64,000 bases of DNA from Salvelinus alpinus (taxonomy: Eukaryota > Chordata > Actinopteri > Salmoniformes > Salmonidae), in assembly GCF_045679555.1 (NCBI RefSeq), contig NC_092096.1:16866736-16930735 (forward strand). Direction: 5' to 3'. The translations under genes and the position numbers were made by a program. Every line of letters begins with the position of its first letter. Position 1 is the first letter of the stretch. The notes under the pieces were generated by a model. It saw only the letters and a program-made list of their open reading frames with translations, was not told where the DNA came from and searched no databases. Shown in pieces: positions 22,655 to 34,084 of the stretch.

Positions 22655-22775
22655 GTGCTTTCTCGCTCTCTCGCTCTCTCTCATTCGCGCTCTCTCTCTG
22701 TCTCTAGCTGTCTCTCTGTGTGTGTGTGTGTCGCTCTCTCTGTGTCTCTCTCTTTCCATCTCGCTGTCTTCCTCT
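22655..22775. repeat. CT/GT-rich microsatellite
   Basis: Compound (TCTC)n, (GT)n and TCGCTCTC repeats. Serine/leucine-rich open frames through it are artefacts. Confidence 0.9.
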
Positions 22776-23084
22776 ACTTTTTGGTTTTTCTGTCTTTCTC
22801 GTTTTCGTCAGAGACGCTTGTCTGTTCTCACATTTTAAGCTAACTGTCTGCTCTTTATTTTCACAGCCCATCTCTCCTCAGTAGCACAGAGCGCTAGGCT
22901 AAATGCTAAAAGTCCCAACTGCAGTAGACTAAAAGCTAGAATCTCAACAGCAATAGGCTAAATGCTAGGCTATTAGCTAACATAAAGCAGGTCAGCCTGG
23001 CCTGCTCTGAAAGAAAGGGAAGGTGGATACCTATTCAGTTGCACAACTGAATGCATTCAACCAAAATGTCTCTTCTGCATTTAA

Positions 23085-23280
23085 CCCAACCCCTCTGAAT
23101 CAGAGACGTGCGAGGGGCTGCCTTAATCGTCATCGGCACCCGGGGAGCAGTTGTTGTTGTGGGTTAACTGCCTTGCTCAAAGGCAGAACGGCAGATTTCC
23201 CATCTTGCTGGTTCGTGGATTTGAACCAGTGACCTTTCGGTTACTGACCCAACGCTCTTAACCGCTATGCTACCTACAGC
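23085..23280 (-). mobile_element. tRNA-derived SINE of a third type, antisense
   Basis: On the minus strand the right end reads as a tRNA-like head: TAGCGGTTAAGAGCGTTGGG, then GGTCACTGGTTCAAATCC (B-box-like). The body follows: AAGGCAGTTAACCCACAACA and GATGACGATTAAGGCAGCCC. The copy at 37354-37525 has a similar head with a different tail. Confidence 0.75.
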
Positions 23281-23523
23281 ACTGAATTGGTGATCTCCTG
23301 TAAGTTTCAATGCCGGTCTTTTTAAAGGGAGCGAAAGAAGGGGAGAGAGATGGTGGCATGCCAAGGCTTGTTCTTTCTCTCCGCTCCTCCTGAGATGGGG
23401 ATCTAAACTATGTGAAGATGCTTGCTGTAATTCCCCAGATTTCCTCAGGGCCAACCAAGACTCTGAGTTAAAAAGAAAACATTTTTCTCTTCTCTTGAAG
23501 GCAGTAAACTGCTCACGTTTTCA

Positions 23524-23775
23524 CTGCTCACCCCTACACCTCCTGCTGGCTCCCCCCCTACATCTCCTGCCTGCTCACCCCTACACCTCCTGCCTGCTCA
23601 CTCCTACACCTCCTGCCTGCTCACTCCTACACCTCCTGCCTGCTCACTCCTACACCTCCTGCCTGCTCACTCCTACACCTCCTGCCTGCTCACCCCTACA
23701 CCTCCTGCCTGCTCCCCCCTACACCTCCTGCCTGCTCCCCCCTACACCTCCTGCCTGCTCCCCCACCTCCACCTC
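23524..23775. repeat. 23-bp minisatellite (about 11 copies)
   Basis: CTCACTCCTACACCTCCTGC units step by 23 bp, with runs of ACT-, ACC- and CCC-type variants clustered along the array. Confidence 0.93.
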
Positions 23776-24433
23776 TGTTTTACCTCCCATTACAAACAAT
23801 GCAAGTGACTCGTTCCTACGTCATACTTCCGTGTTAATGTCCCTGGTGTTTTGAATGGACTCGATGATTAAATCATCAGATTCATGAACATGTGGTTACA
23901 TCAGATATATAAAATACTACATGTGTGTGTTTGGATGAATTTACTTCTGCCAGGTGCTTTTCAGTTTTAGTGCTGAAGACCTATTTTTTTTGCTACGTTT
24001 TTGCCTATTGAATACCAGCCTACAAAAGATCAAAAATGACAAGGCTACTAGCATAGCGTATTGGCTCCATTACTAACCTCTTCTCTCTGGCCCGTCATCA
24101 ATTTCCTTCATGCTGATTGTCTCTAAATCATTTTCTGGAAAGAGTTTAGTAAAGCCCATGCTGTTTGTGGAACGACACACAGACAGTCTGGAAGGAGGGC
24201 CCGGCCCAAGTGTGTTTCACATTTAGAAAATTGAGGGGTTATGTTTTATATGAGCCAGTTAAACAATAGTGACATTGTCAAAATAATTAAACTAATCAGT
24301 TCACATTCTTAACTACAAAACCCCATATTGACAGATGGCTGCAAGTATAAAATCAGTGGAGTTGGATTCCTATTTTGTATTCCCTTGAGTGAGTCTCCAA
24401 TTAACTTTCCCTCCAACTCTCCTGCACCTCCCC
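23776..24433. other. Unique intronic DNA
   Basis: Nothing recognised. Confidence 0.5.
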
Positions 24434-24630
24434 TTTCCCTCCAACTCTCCTATTCAACCACCCACAATCCCACCCTCCCTATTTCCCTCCAACTCTCCTA
24501 TTCAACCACCCACAATCCCACCCTCCCTATTTCCCTCCAACTCTCCTATTCAACCACCCACAATCCCACCCTCCCTATTTCCCTCCAACTCTCCTATTCA
24601 ACCACCCACAATCCCACCCTCCCTATTTCC
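24434..24630. repeat. 48-bp minisatellite, about 4 copies
   Basis: Units carry TTTCCCTCCAACTCTCCTAT and CCACCCACAATCCCACCCTC. Because 48 is a multiple of three, two frames stay open with a 16-residue proline-rich repeat; the lack of any start or splice context argues against coding. Confidence 0.95.
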
Positions 24631-25540
24631 CAACTCCCTTGTGCACCCTTCCAGAACTCCTCCACCCCATTCACCCACCACTCTCCTGGCTAGACTAACT
24701 TACCAATCAGTGTTGTTAGCTGACCGGTTCATTGAGTGACTGACATAACAACTGAAACTGATGATGTCAACCACATTTAAAAATGGCACCTTGTGTGTTC
24801 TACTGTTCTAACTCTCAGGACGGCAAGTTGAGAACTGACTGAGACCCCCCCCCCCCCCCATTGTTTTAAAAATATATATGTTGCCCATCCCTGACCTATA
24901 TGAACTAGTGCAGAAAACAGGCTTGCTGCAATGCAACCTACAGTAGGAACATATTCACTAACAATGCGTTATGATGACATAAGTTGGCCTACTTGTGACT
25001 TACATTTCATGACCTTAAAGAACTGGTGCTGTGGTTTTGACTTTCAATAGCACTACCCTGCCACAATGGATCCAGAGAGAGAACAAACCTATTGATCAAC
25101 AGGCCTTATGTGAGCCTCGGTGGCTAAAACTGGGATAAACTAGACTACTTGTTCACTTCACTGCATCAGCGTAAGCTGAGCTGCACTGCAGTGACTGTGC
25201 TGCCTGCTGCTCTGTAATTGTGTGTGAGAGAGACAGTCTGTTGTGGTTGATGATGGGTTCTCTGTTGTCCACTGCTCCCTGGTTGGTTGGTTTTCTGTTT
25301 GCTCTCGCATTCCCTGGATTCTTGTGGCAGGACGTCAGTCATTTGTAAGAGCGGGCAGCTCACTGGACAAAAAAAACTGGTTAGGGAGGGGGGTGTGTGA
25401 CCCACCTCTCCTCTCCTTTCTACACCCTCCCCACTCCATTGTTCCCTTTCAGAATAACCCAAACCAAGCAGAAAGACCCAATCATGAGCATTGTATCCAG
25501 CTGTCTTGATGCATAGAATTGTCAAGTCCTCCATTATGGC
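24631..25540. other. Unique intronic DNA
   Basis: A poly(C) tract lies at 24846-24859. No gene or known element is recognised. Confidence 0.5.
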
Positions 25541-25743
25541 TCCTGAGTGGCGCAGTGGTCGAAGGCACTGCATCTCAGTGCAAGAGGCATCACTACAGTC
25601 CCTGGTTCGAATCTAGGCTGGCCGTGTTTGGGAGTCCCATAGGGGGTGCACAATTGGCCCAGCGTCGTCCGTGTTTGGCCGGGGTAGGCCGTCATTGTAA
25701 ATAAGAATTTGTTCATTAACTGACTTGCCTAGTTAAATAAAAA
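25541..25743 (+). mobile_element. Short tRNA-derived SINE
   Basis: CTCCTGAGTGGCGCAGTGGT (head), GGTTCGAATCTAGG (B-box), GGAGTCCCATAGGGGGTGC, CCAGCGTCGTCCGTG and GACTTGCCTAGTTAAATAAA define the family. The copy lacks about 20 bp after the head compared with the copy at 46735. Confidence 0.93.
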
Positions 25744-26164
25744 ATGTATTATCCAAATCCTTCCTTCAGCCGTCCTCTCTAGCCGAGCTCTGCTGTGTCG
25801 GGCTGATGTGTGAGCTGTGGCTGTGTGGAGAATTGGGCTACATCTGCTAACCAACATATTACACCAGTTTCTAAAATTGGAGAGTTCATATTTATAATTT
25901 TTTTTTTTTTTTTTTTTGAAGGCCTCAAGTCAAAATCTGTGGTCTAAAAACAAACACATTTTCTCATTTACCGTAAAGGAGGAAGAGCTCATGGTGTCTG
26001 TGATCAGAAGGGGAGAGAGACCTACGTTGCAAACTGAGAAGAAAAGAACTGCTGACTCACTGAAGCTTTGGGCTTAATTGACCGTTTGATTTTAATTCGG
26101 TCGTTTTCGCTTCGCCTTCTACAATGCCCCCAGGTTCTCAGAGAGGCCTTAAGACACAGTGGAG
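25744..26164. other. Intronic DNA with a poly(T) run
   Basis: A poly(T) of about 18 lies near 25899-25917. Nothing else is recognised. Confidence 0.5.
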
Positions 26165-26199
26165 GAACAGGGTCACTCTTCTGTCTTACTTTCTTTTCC

Positions 26200-26505
26200 T
26201 GTCTCTTTCTCTGCCCGCTCCAATCTTCTCTCTCTCTTTCTCTGCCCCCTCACATCTTCTCTTTCTCTGCCCCCTCACATCTTCTCCTTCTCCTCTCTCT
26301 CTCTGCCCCTTCCCATCTTCTCCTCTCTCTCTCTGCCCCTTCCCATCTTCTCTCTCTCTCCTGCCCCTCCCATCTTCTCCTTCTCCTCTCTCTCTCTGCC
26401 CCTTCCCATCTTCTCCTTCTCCTCTGTCTCTCTGCCCCTTCCCATCTTATCCTTCTCCTCTCTCTCTGCCCCTTCCCATCTTATCCTTCTCTACCCACCC
26501 TTATT
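26200..26505. repeat. Pyrimidine-only minisatellite (about 30-36 bp unit)
   Basis: TCTCTCTCTGCCCCTTCCCA and TCTTCTCCTTCTCCTC blocks repeat with variable spacing. All three forward frames are open, a result of the composition. Confidence 0.88.
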
Positions 26506-26512
26506 CGCCCCT

Positions 26513-26690
26513 CTCAATTCAAAGGGATTTATTGGCATGGGAAACGCATGTTTACATTGCCAAAGCAAGTGAAATAGATAATAAACAAAAGTGAAATAAT
26601 AAATGTACAGTAAACATTACGCTCACAAAAAATTTCAAATGTTGTAACAATGTGCAAATAGTTAAAGTACAATAAGGGGAATAAATAGAC
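26513..26690 (-). mobile_element. LINE 3' end fragment, antisense
   Basis: CAATTCAAAGGGATTTATTG, CATGGGAAACGCATG, GCCAAAGCAAGTGAAATAG and TGTGCAAATAGTTAAAGTAC match the 3' UTR of the longer antisense LINE at 44460. Only the tail is present. Confidence 0.85.
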
Positions 26691-27892
26691 TCTCTGTGTG
26701 TCTCTTGCGCCCTCTCCTTCCCTGTCAGAGATTGATGGAGGCAAAAGGCTCCACAGTTCTCCACGTGCATGCAGCAGGGCTAAACCATATCACATGCTGT
26801 CTGTTGAAAGTGGAGCAAGCTGGGATAGGATGGAGAGGTCTTGGCCTATAGAAGAGGGCTAGCCCTGAGCTTTGATCACAGCAATATGAATGGAGTGGTT
26901 CCCAAGCAAGAAAACGCAGGAATGTGATGAATGTGACTGCTGCTGTTATAACTGTACTACTATATTGTATGATTTGTCCTAACCCAAGTCAGCATATCCA
27001 TTATTCAACTGCTCCACTTGGAGAAACCACTGAACTTGAAGGAATGTCAATTTTACAGTAGCTTTTGGGTCAAATGTCACGTTTGGTGCGCCTTTCCGCA
27101 AACACTATTGGGCTGGACTTGTTACTTTGTCTTTTACTTCTCCTGGAGCGTAGGCCATGAGGAAAAAGGCTGTGAGGGTTGAGGGAAGGTGTTCAACTCT
27201 CCTTCAACTCTGAGGCTGCCGTGCTGTCACAGACTATTACATCACATGAAGGTCTGTGTTCACCCCCTACCGCAAGGGGAAAGTAGGGCACCCCGCTCTC
27301 TGAAAACAAAGTTTTGCAGCCCCAGAAATTGAGTGTGATAATAAAGCAATATAAACGGCCATTTTAAACTCTCAGGGCTTTGCCAGAGGAGTAGTGCCTG
27401 TCTTCTTCTCAAGGGTATACGGCTGCTGGCCAGTAACAGATTGGTGTGTTTGTGTGGCTATCGGATCCCACCTCGGTGTCCTCTGTCTCTCTGTGTGGAT
27501 GACGAGGCAGGCTGTATTGTACAGAGAAGGAGAGGGGGGGATGATGACGACGGGGCGATGACCTATCACTTTTTATCCAGACCAAAACACAGATGCACTG
27601 TGGGAGTATTCTAACCCAGCGAAGGAAGGCGCAGAAAGAAAGAAAAATATACTTTTTTACCCCCCTGCTCCTTTTTGTTTAGGATCTATAAATAGCAGCA
27701 CCTCATCTGCCGGGGCTGTTCTGCTGCATGGTCAGAACAGCAGACGCCTGGGAGAGCCTAATGACATGACACACTCATGACAAGGATTGGAACAGTCTAG
27801 AAACGGGGACAGAGACTGACTGACAGGGACAGGGTTAGAGGTGGGGACAGAGACTGAGGGACAGGGATAGGGTTAGAGGCAGTGACAGAGTA
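26691..27892. other. Unique intronic DNA
   Basis: No gene is recognised. Two imperfect copies of GGGACAGAGACTGA lie at about 27805-27860. Confidence 0.5.
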
Positions 27893-28320
27893 GGGATGGG
27901 TATGCGTAATTGAATACTCGAACGGAAGTCAAAACTCGATCTTTAACCAGAGATCACCATTATTTCAAATACTGTTAAACTTCTTGGTGGAATGTGCTTT
28001 GTGGCTTGTTGTCTTGACGACCACGTCAATTTCCTTTGACTCTAGTGTTCCATTTGTACATTTGCGGGACACTTTTTTTTTTTAAACCAAGGCAAGCATC
28101 ACACAATTCTAGTCCCTAAATGTAGTTTCCCCTCCATGTCTCACTCACTCAATTGCGTTCGGACACAAGCGCCTGTTAGAAATAAATACCTTTAAAAGCG
28201 GTGGGACGGTGGGCATAAATGCCTCTGATGGGATACACGCGCTGCGTTCCGTGCCAAACGACAGTTATCACATTCAAAATGCACTGGTTGATTGAAGTAC
28301 GGAAATATGTGTCCTGTCTA
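27893..28320. mobile_element. Dispersed repeat, copy 1 (hAT-like start)
   Basis: TAGGGATGGGTATGCGTAAT is followed by TTTAACCAGAGATCA, TTGACTCTAGTGTTCCATTT and CCTCCATGTCTCACTCACTC. The same series of blocks in the same order occurs at 56562-56900. No protein remains. The start resembles a hAT terminus but the other end is not clear. Confidence 0.7.
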
Positions 28321-28344
28321 CTTTCCGCTTAGGATACTTTGCGA

Positions 28345-28688
28345 ACTGCTAGTGCCATTTTAGAATTGATTAGCCTGGAAGGCTCTCCCATCTCCACAGA
28401 GGAACTCTGGAGCTCTGTCAGAGTGACCAAGGCCCTTCTCCCCCGATTGCTCAGTTTGGCCCGGCGGCCAGCTTTAGGAAGAGTCTTGGTGGTTGCATAC
28501 TTCTTCCATTTAAGAATTATGGAGGCCGCTGTGTTCTTGTGGACCTTCAATGCTGCAGACTTTTTGGTACCCTTCCCCAGATCTGTGCCTCGACACAATC
28601 CTGTTTCGGAGCTCTACGGACACTTCCTTTGACCTCATTGCTTGGTTTTTGCTCTGACATGCACTTTCAACTGTGAGACCTTATATAG

Positions 28689-28721
<33 letters not shown>

Positions 28722-28960
28722 CTTTCCAAATAATGGAATTTACCACAGGTGGACTCCAATCAAGTTGTAGAAACAACACAAGGATGATCAATGGAAACAG
28801 GATGCACCTGAGCTCAATTTTGAGTCTCATAGAAAAGTTTTACAAACATTTCTAAAAACCTGTTGTTGCTTTGTCATTATGGGGTATTTTGTGTAGATTG
28901 AGGAAGTTGTATTTACCCCATTTTAGAATACGGCTGTAAGGTAACGAAATGTGGACAAAG
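28345..28960 (-). mobile_element. Tc1-like family B, 5' fragment, antisense
   Basis: The minus strand from about 28960 carries the inverted-repeat region, then transposase N-terminal code at 28598-28350: ASIILKWKKYATTKTLPKAG, RRAKLSNRGRRALV and TELQSSSVEMGEPS. The helix-turn-helix region is kept, but the catalytic domain is absent because the element stops at about 28345. A (TG)n tract at 28689-28720 lies within the upstream part. Confidence 0.9.
28689..28720. repeat. (TG)n microsatellite
   Basis: About 16 TG units within the Tc1 fragment. Confidence 0.93.
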
Positions 28961-29196
28961 ATAGATTTATCTATCTATATCATTTTTATTTTTCAAAGTA
29001 CCCCCCCCCCCCCCAAAAAAAAGCATGCAAGTACTGGAATAGTCAACTGCCCGTCTTCCTGACTGAGCAGTAACAGAGACACAGCCCGGTGACAGTGGAG
29101 GCACGCTGTGTCCTCTAGCCCATGCCACTGTGCCTGCTGTCACCGCGGTTCAGGTGACCTGTCAATGTCAACACATTCCCATGTCATCTACAGGGC

Positions 29197-29197
<1 letters not shown>

Positions 29198-29229
<32 letters not shown>
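29198..29229. repeat. (TG)n microsatellite
   Basis: About 15 TG units. Confidence 0.93.
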
Positions 29230-29231
<2 letters not shown>

Positions 29232-29429
29232 GATGTTACAAACCCTCATATGTGGAACTCATAATTGAGCTCATGTTTCTCTGTGGTTATTTGAGACATT
29301 GCATTTTCCATTATCACCTCTCCCACACTCTCTCTGCTCTGGTATGTCATTTCACTTCTTTCCCTGTGATGTGTTGGTTGGCTCAGTGCGTACATGTCAC
29401 CCCTCGCCTTGGAAGTTTGAGAGAGGAGG

Positions 29430-29605
29430 GAGGGAGAGAATAAAGGTGGGGGGGAGAGATGAGTGTTGGCCTGCCTGCTTGTAAGAGCGAGGGGGGAGAG
29501 AATAAAGGTGTGGGGGAGGGAGAGAATAAAGGTGGGGGTGGGGGGGGGGATGAGTGTTGGCCTGCCTGCTTGTAAGAGCGAGGGGGGAGAGAAGGGGTGT
29601 GTGGG
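29430..29605. repeat. Imperfect G-rich tandem duplication
   Basis: The block GATGAGTGTTGGCCTGCCTG...GTAAGAGCGAGGGG occurs at 29458 and 29548, and GAGAGAATAAAGGTG occurs three times. The strand is very G-rich. Confidence 0.8.
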
Positions 29606-30105
29606 CTTGCCTGCTTCAGCTGACCGGTGCTCTCATGTCTCTCCTCTCAGCCACAGAGCTCCAGATAACTAGTGGAAGAATGTTAATGTCTCTGCTATGT
29701 GGTGAACTGAACTCTACAGTGCCAGGCCATGACGCAGTGGTCCTGTACTGCTGCCTTTAGAGTCCATGACAGTGTCCTACTGCTGCTTTCAGTCCCTTTA
29801 CTACAGCAAGGATGACCAATCGTGTAGAGATATTTTTGCTATGCACTGCAGCGTTTGTTCCATACCTGCTCCAATAGGGGATCACTACTCTCTAGTGTCA
29901 AAAAGGACCAATATGATTGGTTCTCCCTTACAGAGAACTTGATTGGTTCTCATTCTCTTAGTCAGGAAATGAGCTCCATCACCAGTGTACAGTAGATATG
30001 TTAAGATGACTCCTCCCTCACAAGCCGTGTGTCATGTTGTCAATAAGCCGACACTTAATAATAAAAGCCTACAGTCAGGCAGCTGGGGCTTCTGAGAAAC
30101 CATAG
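29606..30105. other. Unique intronic DNA
   Basis: Nothing recognised. Confidence 0.5.
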
Positions 30106-31063
30106 CTGTGTTCCAATACTCATACTAACCACACTAACTGTACTATTTGTGATGTGAATTGAGTATATTGTATGCTTATTGGTCATAGTGTGGATATAGT
30201 TAGTATGCCAAATGTTCCCGGATGTCGTACTAAATTCGCCAAAGTATGTGTACACTATTTCCGTGCTTTTAGGGCCCATAATTCAATTCTTCAGAAAATG
30301 GGCGTGGCTTCACAACGTTTACAGATTTGAAGAAAATACCAGTATGTTAATACCGGTATGTTAGGTAACTAGCTAACATTTGTTGGCTGCTAATCGAACT
30401 TGCCAGGCAGTATATTAACTAACTACCCAACGTTTATTGACTTGATTATTCACATCATTCTTAGCTAAGTGGTATAGTTGTTGTGCGTTTCAGTGGACAT
30501 TGTTAATTCTGGCTATCTACTCCGATTATAGAGCAATCACGTCTGTGTGCCAGAGCGCAGAATAACTGCTGAATTTACAAATGCTCAACACCTGTTGAAT
30601 ATGGCCGGTGACAGTAATCGTCAGCAAAAAATATGGATAACATGAAAACAGCCTAACCAGCTCTGCTAGGGTGAGTGAAATGGTCAGAGTGAGGTGTTCT
30701 CTCATTTGTGTCTGGAAATAGCTAGCCAACGTTAGCCAGTTAGCTTGGGTCCTTGACTGCCGTTGAACGCTCAGATCAACCCTACTCCTCGGCCAGAGCG
30801 TCCAGTGTGCATTCTGAACGCTCCGAGAGCGACACTGACAATCTGATAACTTACGAACACACCCGAAATTGTAAAATGTCTAGCTAGTCATTTGTTACGC
30901 TAGCAAGAGGTTGCATAGCAACAGCATCAACTTCCGGTAGACAGGCGACGCGTACGCTCAACTGAAACGTTACCGTTCATTTACAGTATACTAAAAGGAA
31001 TTTATAGTGTGTGTACTCATTAAGTAGGTAGTATACAGTATGTTAGTATGGGTATTCAAACAC
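30102..31063. mobile_element. Non-autonomous DNA element with 26-bp imperfect inverted ends
   Basis: The left end AGCTGTGTTCCAATACTCAT is mirrored at the right end near 31040-31064 (complement AGCGGTGTTTGAATACCCAT), and both arms continue into ACTAAC. Length is about 960 bp with no transposase. The superfamily is uncertain because the flanking duplication is short or degraded (possibly CAT). Confidence 0.65.
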
Positions 31064-31374
31064 CGCTCATGACCTTTATATTGGCGGTTGTGTTTAGAAA
31101 CATGGAACCAAAGGTATGCAAATTATGTCTTGCCATGGCTTGATATGCATGTGTCACTCCCTCCACTCCCTCTCATCCACCCTCCCTCCCACTCACCCTT
31201 CCCTCCAGCTCTGTTATACAGCTTGTTTTACAGTATGCACCAACCTGCGGTCTGTGTAATGCCATCTCATTCCATGCATCAGCCAGCCAGTCACATGGTT
31301 TGCAGGCAGGCAGGGATAAATATTCAGACTGTTTGTGTGCACGTGGGTCTGTGGCAGAGCGGGGCTGCAACTCA

Positions 31375-32152
31375 TCTATTTTATATGGAGAGTCTCAGAC
31401 CAGGCCGGGTCCTAGACACCATTCCTGCTCTGGCTACATCTGTTTTATATGGAGAGTCTCAGGCCAGGCCGGGTCCTAGACACCATTCCTGCTCTGGCTA
31501 CATCTGTTTTATATGGAGAGTCTCAGGCCAGGCCGGGTCCTAGACACCATTCCTGCTCTGGCTACATCTGTTTTATATGGAGAGTCTCCGGCCAGGCCGG
31601 GTCCTAGACACCATTCCTGCTCTGGCTACATCTGTTTTATATGGAGAGTCTCAGGCCAGGCCGGGTCCTAGACACCATTCCTGCTCTGGCTACATCTGTT
31701 TTATATGGAGAGTCTCAGGCCAGGCCGGGTCCTAGACACCATTCCTGCTCTGGCTACATCTGTTTTACATGGAGAGTCTCAGGCCAGGCCGGGTCCTAGA
31801 CACCATTCCTGCTCTGGCTACATCTGTTTTACATGGAGAGTCTCAGGCCAGGCCGCGTCCTAGACACCATTCCTGCTCTGACTACATCTGTTTTATATGG
31901 AGAGTCTCAGGCCAGGCCGGGTCCTAGACACCATTCCTGCTCTGGCTACATCTGTTTTATATGGAGAGTCTCAGGCCAGGCCGGGTCCTAGACACCATTC
32001 CTGCTCTGGCTACATCTGTTTTATATGGAGAGTCTCAGGCCAGGCCGGGTCCTAGACACCATTCCTGCTCTGGCTACATCTGTTTTATATGGAGAGTCTC
32101 AGGCCAGGCCGGGTCCTAGACACCATTCCTGCTCTGGCTACATCTGTTTTAC
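31375..32152. repeat. 64-bp minisatellite, 12 copies in exact register
   Basis: TCTGTTTTATATGGAGAGTC recurs at 31439, 31503 and every 64 bp to 32079, with a final partial start at 32143. Substitutions are few (CAGACC, CCGGCC, CATGG and GCGTCC variants) and no length change is seen. The frame rotates because 64 is not a multiple of three. Confidence 0.97.
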
Positions 32153-32964
32153 AAATTCAGCCTGTGGGCCGCCAGTTGGGGAACCCTGCACGAGGCAGTT
32201 CTGTGCCTGAATTACTCAAATAGGCTGCCTGTAGCATAATTATTTCCCTGTGGTCCTGTTGAGGTAGGATGTGACAAACGTTGATTTGGGTTTGACCAGA
32301 CACACCCAAGGGAAGGGGCCGTTAAACAAATGTTACCTGAGCAGCCCTATTGTTCCTCCCCGTTGTAGCGTCTTCTGGCCTAAGTCAATATTTGACCAAG
32401 ACCCTGGTGATAGTAGTAGTGAGAGAGCAGTCACAATGGGACCCTGCCTGGGGTTAAAAGACGGGTCATTAAGCCTAAAACGGCGTGTGAGGCTACCACA
32501 CAGCTATCTGTCTTCTTGGAACAGGAGGACAAATATGTTTGTTGCTCTGCTAAAGTTGTAAGTTTGTGAGTCGCGACTTGCCTCCCTCTCGTGTCTCTGT
32601 CGGGTCTCCCTCCGTCTCTCGCTGTCTCTCGCGCGGTCTGTTACGTTACCCAGCAAGAAAACCAAATAATGTCGCTCAAACAAGGGGAAACTAACGAAGA
32701 GTCACTGACAACCACCAAAAGGAAACAGGTGGGGTTTTAGGAGGGGTTCTGAAAGACGCTCATGGGGGTGTCCACTGGAAGTTTACTAGCAACAACAACT
32801 GGAACTTAAGACCCCCACCATGAGACCAACTACATTTGCCCCAGAACAGGCAAACAAAATAAAACCCCACACCAAACTTAAAGACAGGAAGCAAACCAAA
32901 AAGTGGAGCAAAACGAAAACAGGAAAGATAAAGGATTGTTTGTCTGTTCCACGTCTCTCAAGAG
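32153..32964. other. Unique intronic DNA
   Basis: No gene is recognised. CCGCCAGTTGGGGAACCCTG at 32171 looks like a fragment of a dispersed repeat. Confidence 0.5.
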
Positions 32965-33446
32965 CACTGGGCCAGCCACTCTTAAATAGCACCTGGGCCA
33001 GCCACTCTTAAATAGCACCTGGGCCAGCCACTCTTAAATAGCACCTGGGCCTGCCACTCTTAAATAGCACCTGGGCCTGCCACTCTTAAATAGCACCTGG
33101 GCCAGCCACTCTTAAATAGCACCTGGGCCAGCCACTCTTAAATAGCACCTGGGCCTGCCACTCTTAAATAGCACCTGGGCCTGCCACTCTTAAATAGCAC
33201 CTGGGCCAGCCACTCTTAAATAGCACCTGGGCCTGCCACTCTTAAATAGCACCTGGGCCAGCCACTCTTAAATAGCACCTGGGCCAGCCACTCTTAAATA
33301 GCACCTGGGCCTGCCACTCTTAAATAGCACCTGGGCCAGCCACTCTTAAATAGCACCTGGGCCAGTCACTCTTAAATAGCACCTGGGCCAGCCACTCTTA
33401 AATAGCACCTGGGCCAGCCACTCTTAAATAGCACCTGGGCCAGCAC
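32965..33446. repeat. 26-bp minisatellite with two unit types, about 18 copies
   Basis: The unit CTGGGCCAGCCACTCTTAAA plus TAGCAC repeats every 26 bp. Units differ at one site, GGCCAGCC (A type) or GGCCTGCC (T type). One unit has AGTCAC. Confidence 0.97.
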
Positions 33447-34084
33447 AGGTGAAACACATACTGACTAATGAAGACACCAATCAGTGTGCCCTACGTGCTA
33501 ATATTCCATCTTCAAAACATAAATGAAAAAAACAACCTGTAACAGTCAGTCTCTCTGTTTCTCTGTGTCTGGTAGCCCACTGCAACCCAGTCCAGTCTGC
33601 CAGGGAGAGCAGGTTCTCCTCTCTATCTCAGTCTGTCTGACTCTTGCCAGGGAGCTGGACTGAAACTCTGATCGGATATACGAAATCTAACCTGCATACA
33701 GTATAGCACATTACGTGAGTGAGCAAGCAGCAGTGAATGTCCCTGATGACTGGGATTGTTCTGAAAAGCTTCTATTCCCTCTTGGACCTATAAATATTTG
33801 AGAGTAAACTCTGTCTCGCTCTCTTGTCTGTCAGCTGTGGGTGCAATATGCGTTGGAGCCCTGTTTGTTTGTTTGTGTGTGTATGGGCTGTGAGATTCGA
33901 TCCATCAGACAGGAAGTGGTCTGCTGTTGTGTATAAGATGCTGATGGAGACAGACATCCCTGATAAAGGAAGAGGGAAGGGAAGAGAGCAATGCAGAGAG
34001 AGGGAGAGAGTTCATGATGCATGAATCCCTAGTATCTGGGTACAGCACTGTGTGGTCTGGAACATGGGAGAGAGAGACTGGCAG
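33447..34084. other. Unique intronic DNA
   Basis: Nothing recognised. Confidence 0.5.

Noticed and set aside
23495..23854. Proline/cysteine-rich repeat protein
   Set aside because: It comes from the 23-bp minisatellite and breaks where the repeat ends.
26068..26594. Three overlapping forward frames of 137-169 codons
   Set aside because: The cause is the CT-rich array: all three frames are open at once, which real genes do not show.
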